DNA of 64,000 nt. Source: Rhodanobacter soli (GTDB lineage Bacteria > Pseudomonadota > Gammaproteobacteria > Xanthomonadales > Rhodanobacteraceae). Positions 9,096 to 17,844 of this stretch are shown in pieces. The stretch lies in contig NZ_JBEPSD010000002.1 in NCBI RefSeq assembly GCF_040548735.1, forward strand, positions 248,001-312,000, written 5' to 3'. The position numbers were made by a program, and so were the translations under genes. The notes below the pieces were generated by a model. The model was given only the letters and a program-made list of their open reading frames with translations. It had not been told where the DNA came from and ran no database searches. Position 1 is the first letter of the stretch. Every line of letters starts with the position of its first letter.

Positions 9096-9211
9096 GGGAA
9101 CGAGCTCATGTCAATCGCGCCACACTTGTCACTCCCGCCGCTGGAAACCCGGTGCCTAATCTAGCGCATGACCGACGACCGCCGGGTCGTCTCCAGGCGG
9201 AGATAGCAGCG

Positions 9212-9976
9212 ATGACCAAGCACATGACCGGAACGCGGCAGGAATGGCTCGCCGCGCGGATGGCGCTACTCGATGCGGAGAAGGAGCACACGCGGCGCAG
9301 CGACGAGCTGGCGCGGCGGCGGCAGGCGCTGCCGTGGGTCCGGATCGACAAGGCGTACCACTTCGACACCGACGCAGGGAGCGCCTCGCTGGAGGACCTC
9401 TTCCAGGGGCACTCGCAGCTCCTCGTCTACCACTTCATGTTCGGGCCCGACTACACGGCGGGGTGTCCGTCCTGCTCGATGATCGCCGACGGCTTCAACG
9501 GCTTCGCCGTCCACCTGGCCAACCACGACGTCGCGCTGACGGCGGTGTCGCGCGCGCCGCTCGCCAAGCTGCAAGCGTACAAGCGGCGCATGGGCTGGGC
9601 GTTCCCGTGGGCGTCATCGCACGGCGGCGACTTCAACTACGACTTCAACGTTTCGATCACCGAAGCGCAGCAGCGCGCAGGCGGCGTCGAATACAACTAC
9701 CGGCGCGGCGGCCACCCGATCGTCGCCGCCGAACTCCCGGAACCGGTGCACGAGTTTGCGGCCACCTGCGGCACGGATGCAGCCACCTACGTGCGCGACC
9801 GCCCAGGCATGAGCGCCTTCGTGCTCGAGGACGGCGCGATCTATCACACCTACTCCACCTACGCGCGCGGCCTGGACGGCCTGTGGGGCGCGTACCAGTG
9901 GCTCGACCGCGCGCCGCTGGGGCGCAACGAGGCGGGCATCTGGTGGCGCCGCCACGACGAATACGCCACACGCTGA
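9212..9976 (+). CDS. DUF899 thioredoxin-like protein, copy 1
   Basis: A 254-residue DUF899-family protein with a thioredoxin-like fold. It shows EWLAARMALLDAEKEHTRRSDELARRRQALPWVRID near the N-terminus, then SQLLVYHFMFGPDY, a CPSC redox-type pair (TAGCPSCSM) and WAFPWASSHGGDFNYDF. ATG 9212 is used; an extension further upstream lacks family similarity. Biochemical function of DUF899 is unknown. The DUF2182 gene follows 8 bases later, a frequent pairing. Two further DUF899 genes lie in this window (30464-31180 and 45557-46228). Confidence 0.88.
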   Translation: MTKHMTGTRQEWLAARMALLDAEKEHTRRSDELARRRQALPWVRIDKAYHFDTDAGSASLEDLFQGHSQLLVYHFMFGPDYTAGCPSCSMIADGFNGFAVHLANHDVALTAVSRAPLAKLQAYKRRMGWAFPWASSHGGDFNYDFNVSITEAQQRAGGVEYNYRRGGHPIVAAELPEPVHEFAATCGTDAATYVRDRPGMSAFVLEDGAIYHTYSTYARGLDGLWGAYQWLDRAPLGRNEAGIWWRRHDEYATR

Positions 9977-9984
9977 GCCCGGCC

Positions 9985-10827
9985 ATGGATATCGTCGGTG
10001 CAACCGGAGGTGTGGATGTCTCGCGCGGCATGGCCATCGAGCAAGCTTCGCGGCGAATCTTCTTCGGCGTGGCGACGCTGCTGTTCGCCGCCAGCGCCGC
10101 GGTGACGATCGCCCGCTGCACGTCCATGTCGACGATGGGCGGGATGCCGATGCCCGGCGGCTGGACGATGTCGATGACGTGGATGCGGATGCCGGGGCAG
10201 ACCTGGCCCAGCGCCACGGCGGCGTTTCTGGGCATGTGGGTGGTGATGATGGTGGCGATGATGCTGCCATCCCTGGCCCAGGTGCTGTGGCGCTGCCGCC
10301 AGGCCATCGGCAGGACGGGCAACGCGCGTCCCGGTCGTCTGGCCACGATCGTGGGTGTGGGTTACTTCGCGGTCTGGACAGTATTCGGCATGGCTGCTTT
10401 TGCCTTGGGCGCCGCGCTGGCGACGATCGAGATGCAGCAGCCGGCGCTGGCGCGCGGCGTGCCGATCGCCGTCGGCGGGGTGGTCCTTATCGCCGGCGCC
10501 CTTCAGTTCACTGCGTGGAAAGCGCGTCAGCTGGCCTGCTGCCGGAATGCGCCGGGGCACGACCGCAGGTTGCCGGTCAACGTCGGCATGGCCTGGCGTC
10601 TCGGCCTGCGCCTTGGCTTCCACTGCAATCTCTGTTGCGCCGGTTCGACCGCGGTCCTCCTGGTCATTGGGGTCATGGACCTGCAGGCGATGGCCGCCGT
10701 GACGGCGGCGATCACGCTCGAGCGTCTCGCACCGGCCGGTGAGCGCGTTGCGCGGGCCAGCGGGGCCGTCGCCATCGGAGCAGGGCTGTTCGTGATCGCG
10801 AGCCATGCCTTTGCCTTTACGTGGTAG
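9985..10827 (+). CDS. DUF2182 membrane protein, putative metal-binding
   Basis: A 280-residue integral membrane protein with about six hydrophobic segments. It has a methionine-rich stretch (MSTMGGMPMPGGWTMSMTWMRMPGQTW) and the WVVMMVAMMLPS motif that marks DUF2182, often called predicted metal-binding integral membrane proteins. FHCNLCCAGS adds a Cys/His cluster. It is coupled to the upstream DUF899 gene. Methionine clusters suggest soft metals such as copper, but that is inference. Confidence 0.85.
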   Translation: MDIVGATGGVDVSRGMAIEQASRRIFFGVATLLFAASAAVTIARCTSMSTMGGMPMPGGWTMSMTWMRMPGQTWPSATAAFLGMWVVMMVAMMLPSLAQVLWRCRQAIGRTGNARPGRLATIVGVGYFAVWTVFGMAAFALGAALATIEMQQPALARGVPIAVGGVVLIAGALQFTAWKARQLACCRNAPGHDRRLPVNVGMAWRLGLRLGFHCNLCCAGSTAVLLVIGVMDLQAMAAVTAAITLERLAPAGERVARASGAVAIGAGLFVIASHAFAFTW

Positions 10828-10940
10828 GCGATTGCCACCACCGTCTTGCCGGTATTCTTCTGCGCGTTCTGCCATTCGTCCACGCGTCGCGCCGTGGTGC
10901 TAAGTTGAAGGGACCCTTGGTCTGGTTGCCGGAGTCCCGC

Positions 10941-12893
10941 ATGTTCGTTCCCTTTTTCGCCGCATTGCCGGCGGGCGCGCGCCGCACGATGGTGCGTCTT
11001 GTCCTGGCCGTATCGATGGTGTTTGCGGCAGGTGTCGCGGGCGCGCAGGAGATGCGCAGCGCCCAGGTACCGCCGCCGCAGGACGTGCCGTACCCCGGCA
11101 CGATCGCTCTGCACGTCGATGCCAGCGACACCGCGCAGGGCATCTTTCGCGTGCACGAGACGATTCCGGTGCAGGCCGGCGCGTTGACCTTGCTGTACCC
11201 GCAGTGGATTCCCGGCGACCACTCGCCGACCGGCCCGATTGCCATGCTCGCCGGCCTCACGCTCAGCGCCGGCGGCAAGCCGCTGGCATGGACGCGCGAC
11301 AAGTACGACGTATACGCGTTCCATCTCGACGTGCCCGCAGGGGTGTCACGCATCGATGCGGAGTTCCAGTACCTGTCGCCCCGCGACGGCGGGTTCGAGA
11401 TCACCGACCGCATGATGGACATGGAGTGGAGCAAGGTGGCGCTGTATCCGGCCGGCCATTTCACGCGCGGCATCACCTTCGCGCCCAGCGTGACGCTGGC
11501 GCATGGCTGGCAGCTCGGCACCGCACTGGAGACGAGCTCGCAGTCGGGGGACACCACCACCTTCAAGCCGGTGACCTTCAACAACCTGGTCGATTCGCCG
11601 ATCTACGCCGGCCAGTACTTCAAGCGTGTCGATCTCACGCCGCCCGGCGGGGCGCCGGTGCATCTGGACGTCGTCGCCGACGCGCCGAAGTACCTGGCCA
11701 TGACGCCCGAACAGGTGAACGTGCATCGCGCGCTGGCGGTGCAGGCGACCAAACTGTTCGGCTCGCACCATTACGACCACTACGACTTCCTGTTCTCGCT
11801 GTCGGACCAGTTGGGCGGCAACGGCACGGAGCACCACCAGTCCAGCGAGGACGGCATGGATGCCGACTACTTCACCGCCTGGGACGACAACGCGCCGGGC
11901 CGCGACCTGCTGGCGCACGAGTACGCGCATTCGTGGAACGGCAAGTTCCGCCGTCCGGTCGACCTGTGGACGCCCAACTTCAACGTGCCGATGGGCGATT
12001 CGTTGCTGTGGGTGTACGAGGGGCAGACGCAGTACTGGGGCTACGTGCTGACCGCGCGCGCCGGCCTGTGGACGCCCGAACAGTTCCGCGACGCGCTGGC
12101 GATGGTGGCGGCCAACTACGACCGCAACCGCGAGGGCTTCCGGTGGCGCACGCTCGAGGACACCACCAACGACCCGACCGCCGCGCGCCGCTCGGGCCTG
12201 CCGTATCGCAGCTGGCAGATGAGCGAGGAGTACTACAGCGCCGGCCAGATGATGTGGCTGGAGGTGGACGCCAGGCTGCGCGCGCTGACGCACGACCGCA
12301 AGTCGCTGGACGATTTCGCGCGCGCGTTCTTCGGCGTCGACAACGGCAGCTACGTGACGAAAACCTACACCTTCGACGATGTGGTGGCGGCGTTGAACGA
12401 CGTGGCCCCTTATGACTGGGCGGGTTTCCTGCGCGCGCACGTGGATGCGCGCAAGCCGCCGCTGCTGGACGGCATCGAGGGCACCGGCTGGAAACTGGTC
12501 TACACCGACAAGGAGAGCGCCTACGAGAAGCAGTACAACAGCCGGCCGCAATCCTCGCGCCACCTGTACAACTTCGCCTGGTCGATCGGCCTGACGATGG
12601 CCAAGGGTGGCCAGATCAACGACGTGCGCTGGGATGGCCCGGCGTTCAAGGCCGGAGTCAGCACGGGCGCCACCATTGTCGCCGTGAATGGCCAGGACTA
12701 TTCCGGCGATGTGCTGAAGCAGGCGATCACGGCGGCCAGGACCGGCAAGGCACCGATCAAGCTCCTGCTGAAATACCAGGGCACCTATCGCACGGTGCCG
12801 GTGGATTACCACGAGGGCCTGCAGTACCCGCATCTGGTGCGCGTCAAGGGTACGCCCGATTACCTGAGCGAGATCATCACGGCGCGCAGGTAA
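10941..12893 (+). CDS. M61-family metallopeptidase with PDZ domain, secreted
   Basis: A 650-residue peptidase of the M61 (glycyl aminopeptidase) family. A hydrophobic export signal covers about residues 17-35 (ending AGAQE). The zinc motif HEYAH is at 326-330, and the third ligand is probably E360 in VYEGQTQYWG. A C-terminal PDZ region covers about 550-640 (NDVRWDGPAFKAGVSTGATIVAVNGQDYSGDVLKQAI). A second possible start is ATG 10989, just before the hydrophobic stretch. It probably trims peptides in the periplasm. Confidence 0.9.
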   Translation: MFVPFFAALPAGARRTMVRLVLAVSMVFAAGVAGAQEMRSAQVPPPQDVPYPGTIALHVDASDTAQGIFRVHETIPVQAGALTLLYPQWIPGDHSPTGPIAMLAGLTLSAGGKPLAWTRDKYDVYAFHLDVPAGVSRIDAEFQYLSPRDGGFEITDRMMDMEWSKVALYPAGHFTRGITFAPSVTLAHGWQLGTALETSSQSGDTTTFKPVTFNNLVDSPIYAGQYFKRVDLTPPGGAPVHLDVVADAPKYLAMTPEQVNVHRALAVQATKLFGSHHYDHYDFLFSLSDQLGGNGTEHHQSSEDGMDADYFTAWDDNAPGRDLLAHEYAHSWNGKFRRPVDLWTPNFNVPMGDSLLWVYEGQTQYWGYVLTARAGLWTPEQFRDALAMVAANYDRNREGFRWRTLEDTTNDPTAARRSGLPYRSWQMSEEYYSAGQMMWLEVDARLRALTHDRKSLDDFARAFFGVDNGSYVTKTYTFDDVVAALNDVAPYDWAGFLRAHVDARKPPLLDGIEGTGWKLVYTDKESAYEKQYNSRPQSSRHLYNFAWSIGLTMAKGGQINDVRWDGPAFKAGVSTGATIVAVNGQDYSGDVLKQAITAARTGKAPIKLLLKYQGTYRTVPVDYHEGLQYPHLVRVKGTPDYLSEIITARR

Positions 12894-12947
12894 AGGCGAC
12901 CAGGCACGAGGGTTCGGCTACGGGTCGGGGGACTGAAGCTGGCGCCG

Positions 12948-13313
12948 TCACCCTGGCGTCAGCCGCAGCCCATCGCTGCGGCAGACGTCGATGTACGGAA
13001 GAAGCAGGATGCGTCCGCCGCGGAAGGTCACGCGGAGGTCGCGCAGGCATCCGCCGGCGGGGACATCGACGGTCATCGAGCTCAGTCCCCCTTGCAGCGG
13101 ATCACCGAGTGCGACGTCGTGGAAGGCATCGCTGCCGTGAGGCGCGATGGCAAGCGCGATCACGCTGTCGAACGTGGCGTTCACGAGCTTGAAATGTCGC
13201 GTGGACTTGCGCCCGGCGTCGGCGTGGGCGGCGCTGGGCGCGGGTGCGGCGAGCATGCTGCCAGGCGCGATGGCGAGCAGGGCGGCGAAGGCGATGGCGC
13301 GGGTCGGACTCAT
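12948..13313 (-). CDS. Small secreted hypothetical protein, 121 aa
   Basis: The protein has a signal peptide (MSPTRAIAFAALLAIAPGSMLAAP, cleavage near residue 22-24). A mature domain of about 95 residues contains HFKLVNATFDSVIALAIAPHGSDAFHDVALGDPLQGG and two cysteines (GGCLRDL, DVCRSDG) that could form a disulfide. I do not recognise the family. ATG 13313 is preferred because the signal peptide follows it directly. It is convergent with the M61 peptidase gene. Confidence 0.65.
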   Translation of the reverse strand: MSPTRAIAFAALLAIAPGSMLAAPAPSAAHADAGRKSTRHFKLVNATFDSVIALAIAPHGSDAFHDVALGDPLQGGLSSMTVDVPAGGCLRDLRVTFRGGRILLLPYIDVCRSDGLRLTPG

Positions 13314-13532
13314 GGCGTGGCTCCGGCGGGGAAGAAGTGTCGCCGGTGGCTTGCGCGCGGTATCGCGCACAAGCTCGGCAGCGTGATCTGGCCGGATCGG
13401 CAGTGCCCCGCGAAAGCTTTCCGGGACGAATCGTTGCGACGCGGTGGCGAATCGTAGAGACGCCGCGCATTTGCTTTTCAGCGTCGTGCACTGCGCCTAG
13501 GATGACCACTCCGACCTACGGGACACCCCGCG

Positions 13533-14645
13533 ATGATGGTTCGCCTCGGCAATACCCGGATTGGCCTGGTCCGCTACCTCGGCCTATGGAGCGCCGTGGT
13601 GGTGGTGTTTGCGGTGCAGGAATTCATGCGCGACACGCTCACCGGCCATACCTGGTCGGCTTTCGATTACCTGCGCTGGTCGATGATCCAGTGGTACACG
13701 TGGGCTGCGCTTGCGCCGACGGTGTTTCGCCTGGCGGTGCGCTTTCCGATCCAGACACCGCTGCGCCTGGGCGGCCTTGGTGCGCAGCTGGTGGCCAGCG
13801 TGAACATGACCTTCCTGGCGCTGGTGATCGGCGCCGCGGTCTCGACGGTGTTCGAGCCGAGCGGGTTCGTCGAGCAGCTGCGGTTCTTCGTCAACCAGCA
13901 TGCCGCCACGGGTCTGTTCACGTACTGGGCGCTCTTCGCGATCCAGCGGGCCATGCAGTTCCACGAGGAGAAAACGCGCCGCGAACTGGAAGCGAGCCGG
14001 CTGGCTTCGGAACTCGCGCAGTCGCGGCTGCAGGTGCTCAAGACGCAGCTGCAGCCGCATTTCCTGTTCAATACGCTGCACGCGGTCGCGACCCTGCTGC
14101 ACGAGGACACGCTGTCGGCCGAGGACATGCTGCTGCGCCTGAGCGATCTGCTGCGTGCGTTCCTGGAGGACTACGACGGCCAGGAGATCAGCCTGCGGCG
14201 GGAGCTGGTGTTGCTGGATCTCTATCTCGGCATCCAGCGCACGCGCTTCAAGGATCGACTGACCACGCAGATCTACGTGGCTCCGGATACGCTGGATTGC
14301 GCCGTGCCCAGCCTGATCCTGCAGCCGATCGTGGAAAACGCCATCTCGCACGGGATCAGCCAGCGTGTCGGCGTGGACTGCATCGAGGTCGAAAGCCGGC
14401 GCGAGGGCGACAGCCTGTGCATCGACGTGCGCAATCGCAACAGCACGCTGGAGGACGGACCGGCCTCGGCGCCAGGGCACGGCATCGGTCTGTCGAACAC
14501 GGAGCTGCGCCTGCGCGAGCTATATGGCGATGTGGCGCAAGTGCGTCTTGAGATGATCTGGCCGCAGGGTGTGGTCTGTCGGCTGCGCCTGCCGTTCCGC
14601 GAGATGTGTGAAGCGGACGACGCGCCCGAGGTCGCTTCCGCATGA
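13533..14645 (+). CDS. LytS/YehU-type sensor histidine kinase
   Basis: A 370-residue kinase with four hydrophobic segments in residues 15-140, a coiled linker (HEEKTRRELEASRLASELAQSRLQVLKTQ), and the His_kinase phospho-acceptor motif LQPHFLFNTLH with H176. The ATP-binding part shows LILQPIVENAISHGI (N-box) and GHGIGLSNTELRLRELYG (G-box). Its stop overlaps the start of the LytTR response regulator (ATGA), so the two form a two-component pair that probably senses a membrane-associated signal. Confidence 0.92.
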   Translation: MMVRLGNTRIGLVRYLGLWSAVVVVFAVQEFMRDTLTGHTWSAFDYLRWSMIQWYTWAALAPTVFRLAVRFPIQTPLRLGGLGAQLVASVNMTFLALVIGAAVSTVFEPSGFVEQLRFFVNQHAATGLFTYWALFAIQRAMQFHEEKTRRELEASRLASELAQSRLQVLKTQLQPHFLFNTLHAVATLLHEDTLSAEDMLLRLSDLLRAFLEDYDGQEISLRRELVLLDLYLGIQRTRFKDRLTTQIYVAPDTLDCAVPSLILQPIVENAISHGISQRVGVDCIEVESRREGDSLCIDVRNRNSTLEDGPASAPGHGIGLSNTELRLRELYGDVAQVRLEMIWPQGVVCRLRLPFREMCEADDAPEVASA

Positions 14646-15445
14646 GCATCGCCACCCTGGTCGTGGATGACGAGCCGATCGCGCGCCGTGCCGTCGTGCG
14701 CCTGCTGCGCGACGACCCCGACATCGAGCTGCTGGGCGAGTGCGGCGATGGCGCATCGGCGGTCGAGGCGATACGCAGCCAGTCGCCCGACCTGGTCTTC
14801 CTCGACATCCAGATGCCCGCGATCAACGGCATGGACGTGGTGGCGACCATCGGTGCGGGGCGCATGCCGATGACGGTGTTCGTCACCGCCTTCGAGCAGT
14901 ATGCGGTGCGGGCGTTCGAAGCGAATGCGGTGGACTACCTGGTGAAACCGTTCAGCCGCGAGCGCTTCGCGGACACCCTGCGCCGGGTGAAGGCGCGGCT
15001 GTCCCTCGGCGAGGGCGTGAATGGGGCTGCCTCGGCGCGGATCCTGCAGGCGCTCGACGCATTGCGTCAGCGCCACGACTACCTGCAGCGCCTCCCGGTG
15101 CGTATCGACGAGCGCATCACCTTCATCGACGTCGACGACATCGTGTGGATCAAGGCCAACGGCAATACCGTGCAGATCCATCTTGCCGACGGCGTCCATG
15201 AAATGCGCGAGACTATGAGCGCACTCGCCGCACGCCTCGATTCGCGGCATTTTGCGCGCGTCCACCGCTCCGCCATCATCAACGTACGCCGCATCCAGGC
15301 CATCCACCCATGGTTCAACGGTTACCACGTGGTCACGATGGATACCGGCCAGAAGTTGCGCATGAGCCGCTACCAGCACGAAACTTTTCTGCGCCTGGTC
15401 CTGGCCGGGCGCAGGGACGAGAAACGGGACGGGGAAAAAAGTTGA
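14642..15445 (+). CDS. LytTR-family response regulator
   Basis: A 267-residue regulator. The receiver domain (1-120) has the acidic pair DD at 9-10 (VVDDEP), phospho-acceptor D55 in LVFLDIQMPAINGMD, and K in DYLVKPF. The C-terminal LytTR DNA-binding domain (about 155-260) shows ITFIDVDDIVWIKANGNTVQIH and FARVHRSAIINVRRIQAI. It overlaps the kinase gene by 4 bases. LytTR proteins bind pairs of direct repeats upstream of targets; I could not identify such repeats here. Confidence 0.93.
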   Translation: MSIATLVVDDEPIARRAVVRLLRDDPDIELLGECGDGASAVEAIRSQSPDLVFLDIQMPAINGMDVVATIGAGRMPMTVFVTAFEQYAVRAFEANAVDYLVKPFSRERFADTLRRVKARLSLGEGVNGAASARILQALDALRQRHDYLQRLPVRIDERITFIDVDDIVWIKANGNTVQIHLADGVHEMRETMSALAARLDSRHFARVHRSAIINVRRIQAIHPWFNGYHVVTMDTGQKLRMSRYQHETFLRLVLAGRRDEKRDGEKS

Positions 15446-15592
15446 ATCCCGTCCGGCGCGACGGCTTCACGCTGCGGCCGGTTCTGTCGGCATGCTTGCC
15501 GGCAGCGACCACTTCGCACCCGACGAACCAGCACAGCGGATGGCCGCTGCGCTGCGCACGTTCAACGATTGCCGGCTCCGTTGTCCGCCGTT

Positions 15593-17368
15593 TCAGGCTT
15601 CGACCAGATTGCCGTCTTCGGTATCGGCGATGACGCGATTGCGCCCGGCGCGCTTGGCACGATAGAGCGCTGAATCGGCCTCCTTGCAAAGGCGTTGCAG
15701 CTCGTAGCCGGAGGTGTCGGTGGAAGCCAGGCCCACGCTGGCGGAAATCGATACGCCGCTGCCGTCCTGTTCCATCGGTGTCGTTCCGATGGCGATCCGG
15801 ATGCGATTGGCGATGTCCAGTCCCTGCTTGCGGGAGCAGTCGTGCAGCAGGATGCCGAACTCCTCGCCGCCCAGGCGGCCAAACAGGTCGCTGGGGCGCA
15901 GGTGCTGCTGGCAGATGGCCACGGCAAGCTTCAGCACGACGTCGCCCATGGCATGGCCATAGGTATCGTTGACCCGCTTGAAGTGATCGAGGTCGATGGA
16001 TATCAGGCAGGCGTGGCCGAGCTTCTTCTCCAGCAGGCGCAGGACACGACCGGCCTCAGTGATGAAGTGCTGGTGGTTCAGGATGCCGGTGAGCCCGTCG
16101 CGATGGGACAGTCGCATGAAGCGAAGCTGCGAGCGCTTGAGCCGGAACAGCCAGAGCACGATGGATGCCAGGATCACGAGCAACAGCGTGATATAAAGCC
16201 GGCTTGTCTCGACGGCCTTGGTGTCCAGTGCCTGTTGCAATCGCAGGATGTTGTTCTGCTTGCTCAGCTTTTCTGTTTCGAGCCTCTGCACAAGCATGTG
16301 TTGCTGGGCTACCTGGTAGGCCAGCGCCCTGGCGCTGACATCGTTGAGATAACCCTTGTCCTGGACGACATAGTGCTCGTAGTAGGCGAGCGCGGCGGCG
16401 CTGTGGCCCTGCTTCTTCTCGATCTGGTAGAGCAACTGATAGGCCACCATCAGCCATTCGCTGATGTCACCGGGGCGGCTCATGGCGACGGCGGAAAGCG
16501 CGGCTTTCCTGGCCTCGTTGTCGTTGCCCAGCTTGGCATGGGCCTGTGCCCGCTCCACCTGCGCCGACAGCATGTGGTCGTGGTACTGATTGGTGCGGAC
16601 GCTGGGGCCGATCCTGTCGAGCAGCTCCATGGCCTTGCGCGGTTGATTTTCGTCCAGGTAGAGGCTGCTCAGAACCAACCAGGTGCTGTTGGTGGCGACG
16701 GGGCGCTGCGCCGCTGTGCAGACGTCGACGGTCTGTTGCAGTTTTGGGTCGGCGGAGGTCAGTTGCTTGCTGTTGTAAAGCGCCGCGATTTGCAGGTTGA
16801 GGGGAAGGCAACGGGTCTCGCCGGGAGGTATGGAATCCTCCATCATGCGTGCGTACTTGAGGGCGAGATCTGTTTGGCCAGAAAAATCCAGCATCTGCGA
16901 AAGATTCATCAGAACCAGGTAGCGAGCCCCTGGGTCCCTGATCTGAGGCAGCTCGGCTGTCAGGCGATTGGCCAGCGTAAAGGCCTCCTCATAACGCCGA
17001 TTGATTCCCAAGTTGGTCAACAGCAGCGCAGATGCCTTGGCGACCAAGATCGCGCTATCGGCGTGATCGATTACCTTGTGAAGCTGGGTTTCGGATTTGG
17101 AGTAATTTCCCTCGAATGCGTTTTTCCACGCATCGAGATAACTAAAACGCCATCGCTCTTCCGGCGTCAGGTGAGGAACTTCATTATGGATTTGCGCAAG
17201 TATTTGCACAAACCGGGAGTGATCTTTCCTTTGCAGGCTTTCAGCCTGATCGAGAAGTATGGCTGGATCCGATGCGGACGTCGTGGCATGGCAATGAGGC
17301 ACGAGTGATCCCATGGCCATGCTTATCATTACAGGCCATGACCAGAAGCGGCTGGGCAGCCGAAGCAT
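15593..17368 (-). CDS. Membrane-anchored TPR-GGDEF diguanylate cyclase
   Basis: A 591-residue protein with a signal peptide (cleavage near CHA, about residue 28), a long periplasmic helical TPR-like region (about 30-385), one transmembrane helix (391-409, LYITLLLVILASIVLWLF) and a cytoplasmic GGDEF domain. The active-site motif is GGEEF at 500-504, and RPSD five residues ahead is a normal inhibitory I-site. It should make cyclic di-GMP in response to a periplasmic cue. ATG 17368 lies 10 bases after the stop of the borosin-type precursor gene on the same strand, so it may be the third gene of that operon. No strong ribosome site is visible before it. Confidence 0.85.
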   Translation of the reverse strand: MLRLPSRFWSWPVMISMAMGSLVPHCHATTSASDPAILLDQAESLQRKDHSRFVQILAQIHNEVPHLTPEERWRFSYLDAWKNAFEGNYSKSETQLHKVIDHADSAILVAKASALLLTNLGINRRYEEAFTLANRLTAELPQIRDPGARYLVLMNLSQMLDFSGQTDLALKYARMMEDSIPPGETRCLPLNLQIAALYNSKQLTSADPKLQQTVDVCTAAQRPVATNSTWLVLSSLYLDENQPRKAMELLDRIGPSVRTNQYHDHMLSAQVERAQAHAKLGNDNEARKAALSAVAMSRPGDISEWLMVAYQLLYQIEKKQGHSAAALAYYEHYVVQDKGYLNDVSARALAYQVAQQHMLVQRLETEKLSKQNNILRLQQALDTKAVETSRLYITLLLVILASIVLWLFRLKRSQLRFMRLSHRDGLTGILNHQHFITEAGRVLRLLEKKLGHACLISIDLDHFKRVNDTYGHAMGDVVLKLAVAICQQHLRPSDLFGRLGGEEFGILLHDCSRKQGLDIANRIRIAIGTTPMEQDGSGVSISASVGLASTDTSGYELQRLCKEADSALYRAKRAGRNRVIADTEDGNLVEA

Positions 17369-17378
17369 GCTGGCTCGT

Positions 17379-17669
17379 TTAGGGATGCGGTGAGGATTTG
17401 CGGTGGTCGGAAGCCGGATTATCCAGTGGTTCGTTGTCATCCTGCTCTGGCTCATCTTCGTGAGCTGGACCAAGGGTACTTTGAGGCGGCGCTAGAGGTT
17501 TGCTGCCAAGCTCCTCGGATAACAGCATTCGGTCGCCGGACGCCACAGCAGCCTTGAGTGCACCAGATGCTTGTGCTTGTTCCAGCATGCCTGTCAAATC
17601 CTCGGCCGATGCATGGCGCAGCGAGGCATCCCGACCGATGGCCTCCAGCAATTCAATCGTGTCCGTCAT
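17379..17669 (-). CDS. Candidate borosin precursor peptide
   Basis: A 96-residue protein starting at ATG 17669, preceded by GGGGGA. Residues 1-53 are helical (ELLEAIGRDASLRHAS, EDLTGMLEQAQASGALKAAV, SGDRMLLSEELG). This arrangement resembles the borosin-binding domain of split precursors such as Shewanella SonA. Residues 54-96 form a disordered Pro/Asp/Glu-rich tail (PLAPPQSTLGPAHEDEPEQ and onward) that would hold the core. The OphMA-like N-methyltransferase gene lies just upstream on the same strand (175 bp gap). The tail is far more acidic and polar than known borosin cores, so the core position is uncertain. It might instead be an accessory or leader-only protein. Confidence 0.65.
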   Translation of the reverse strand: MTDTIELLEAIGRDASLRHASAEDLTGMLEQAQASGALKAAVASGDRMLLSEELGSKPLAPPQSTLGPAHEDEPEQDDNEPLDNPASDHRKSSPHP

Positions 17670-17844
17670 GTGTTTCCCCCGTTTTGTGTGTTTGTCGTGC
17701 GACAAGCCGACAGCTTTGGCAAATTGGCGGTGTACGGCCATCAGCCATGATCAAGGCACGCTAACAGCCGTCGTCAGTGCCTACGCGTTCCATGATTGCC
17801 GTATTCACCGCAGAAAAATTCCCATCTCTTGGCGTTCCCCCACT

